From: UBA8108 sp965659285
GTDB lineage: Bacteria; Planctomycetota; UBA8108
Direction of reading: 5' to 3'
Length of the DNA: 64,000 nucleotides
Assembly (NCBI GenBank): GCA_965659285.1
Contig: CBFHWB010000001.1
Span: 1-64,000 of the forward strand
A program made the translations under genes and the position numbers. The notes beneath the pieces are model-generated. The model was given only the letters and a program-made list of their open reading frames with translations. It did no database searches and had not been told where the DNA came from. Within the stretch, counting starts at the first letter, position 1. Each line of letters starts with the position of its first letter. This document shows, piece by piece, positions 63,277 through 64,000 of this stretch.

Positions 63277-64000
63277 TCACAAATCGTCCTTATTGGCGTT
63301 GGAGATGAATCCATTGACGACATAGAGATCCTCCAGGCCGTCACCCTCGACATCCAGGAACTGGCCCGACCAGGACCAGCGCCCGAAGAAGGTTCCAGAC
63401 CTCAGGCTGACGTCCTCGAAACGGCCATTGCCGAGATTTCTGAAAAGTGAATTCCCCCTCGACATCCTGCGATAGATCTCCCGCAGGCGTTCCTGCTCAA
63501 AGCGCGGCTGCCCGGCGATCCTGCCGCCGGCGGAGGACCACATGTTGCCGACATAGAGATCCATCAGGCCATCGTTGTCAACATCCTCCCAGGTGACGCT
63601 CATGCCGTTGCCTACATCATCCACACCGAGCTCCTCCGCGACATCCTTGAACCTCCCCCCGCCTTCATTGCGATAGAGGTTGTTGCGGCCGAAATCGTTC
63701 GCGACGTAGAGATCGGGATCGCCATCCGCGTCGTAGTCGCACCACGATGCGCCCAGGCTGAAGCGCCTGTTGTTCACTCCCATACCGGCTGGACCGGTGA
63801 ATTCCCTGAAACGCAGCTTCCCCTCGTTACGGAAGAGAAAATTCGGCGCCCCGTTGTTGGCATCGTGATAGGGATAGGGATAGGTCGACTGGAGCTTTGA
63901 GCCGGCCCCGGCCCAGAAAACATAGCTGAAGACGTAGAGGTCCAGGTCTCCATCCAGGTCAACATCTGCCGCCGCGCAGCCGAGCGTCGATGCGCTCTCC
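63277..64000 (-). CDS. FG-GAP/VCBS-repeat protein, 5' end beyond window, broken by in-frame TGA
   Basis: The frame is open from the right window edge to the TGA at 63277-63279 (241 residues visible). It consists of FG-GAP/VCBS beta-propeller repeats with calcium-binding DxDxDGxxD loops: DVDLDGDLDLYVFS, CDYDADGDPDLYVANDFG, WEDVDNDGLMDLYVGNMWSSAG and LDVEGDGLEDLYVVNGFISN. The last matches the segment that leads directly into the UnbV domain of intact relatives. Exported or surface protein by family; the signal peptide would be outside the window. The ATG at 63781-63783 is internal, not a start. Confidence 0.86.
   Translation of the reverse strand, partial: ESASTLGCAAADVDLDGDLDLYVFSYVFWAGAGSKLQSTYPYPYHDANNGAPNFLFRNEGKLRFREFTGPAGMGVNNRRFSLGASWCDYDADGDPDLYVANDFGRNNLYRNEGGGRFKDVAEELGVDDVGNGMSVTWEDVDNDGLMDLYVGNMWSSAGGRIAGQPRFEQERLREIYRRMSRGNSLFRNLGNGRFEDVSLRSGTFFGRWSWSGQFLDVEGDGLEDLYVVNGFISNANKDDL

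Noticed and set aside
63277..63279. TGA as selenocysteine in the FG-GAP/UnbV gene
   Set aside because: The position lies in a structural segment where relatives have an ordinary residue, and I saw no obvious SECIS hairpin just downstream.

Overview
The window looks like a chromosomal segment of a GC-rich, respiring, Gram-negative bacterium, most plausibly a planctomycete or a close PVC-superphylum relative. This is inferred from gene content, with no rRNA present to confirm it. Pointers are: a DUF1501 twin-arginine protein beside an FG-GAP/UnbV/redoxin/TPR protein; secreted proteins ending in paired Asp-rich dockerin-like repeats (DTDGNG..LTDGI..LN type); a tandemly fused double-length UvrA of 1886 residues, an arrangement known from Chlamydiae and Planctomycetes; and respiratory complexes built with very large multihaem cytochromes. 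No tRNA, rRNA, CRISPR array, IS element or prophage was recognised.

Layout. 1-5.8 kb: truncated peptide deformylase, SUMF1-domain lipoprotein, multihaem cytochrome/beta-helix/dockerin gene broken by an in-frame TAG, and a secreted vWA protein closed by a strong terminator. 5.8-14.4 kb (minus): cytochrome c oxidase operon (cupredoxin lipoprotein, CoxB, CoxA, CtaA, CtaB, CoxC, SCO, DUF420 protein, membrane protein). 14.5-24.8 kb (minus): bc-type complex operon (HEAT membrane protein, Rieske, cytochrome b, subunit IV-like protein, 1695-residue octahaem cytochrome) ending with protoporphyrinogen oxidase; a near-consensus promoter precedes it. 24.9-27.3 kb: unknown protein and an AlaC-type aminotransferase. 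27.3-30.6 kb (minus): a second Rieske/cytochrome b pair whose cytochrome b carries four c-haems, a long acidic linker and a basic tail. 30.7-36 kb: S4 protein, dockerin-tailed secreted protein broken by an in-frame TAG, L-fuconate dehydratase, thioredoxin-fold protein without its cysteines, and a 0.6-kb spacer with strong RNA hairpins. 36.4-47.5 kb: Gld-type ABC exporter set, RpoN, Lnt, MurJ, ribosomal protein S21. 47.5-52.3 kb (minus): trpEGDCF with a complete leader-peptide attenuator. 52.3-59.6 kb: double UvrA, LOG-family protein, CPBP protease and HIT protein, packed with overlapping start and stop codons. 59.8-64 kb: DUF1501 protein and an FG-GAP/UnbV gene broken by an in-frame TGA and running off the edge.

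Functionally, 5.8-30.6 kb is one respiratory island: quinol oxidation by two different bc-type modules, electron transfer through covalently tethered c-haems and perhaps the cupredoxin lipoprotein, and oxygen reduction by an A2-type (YSHPxVY) haem-copper oxidase, with haem A synthesis, copper insertion and a haem-pathway enzyme encoded in line. Three genes for exported proteins each carry a single in-frame stop inside otherwise continuous family-like sequence. Because TAG and TGA also end many normal genes here, these are most simply nonsense mutations or sequence errors rather than recoding.
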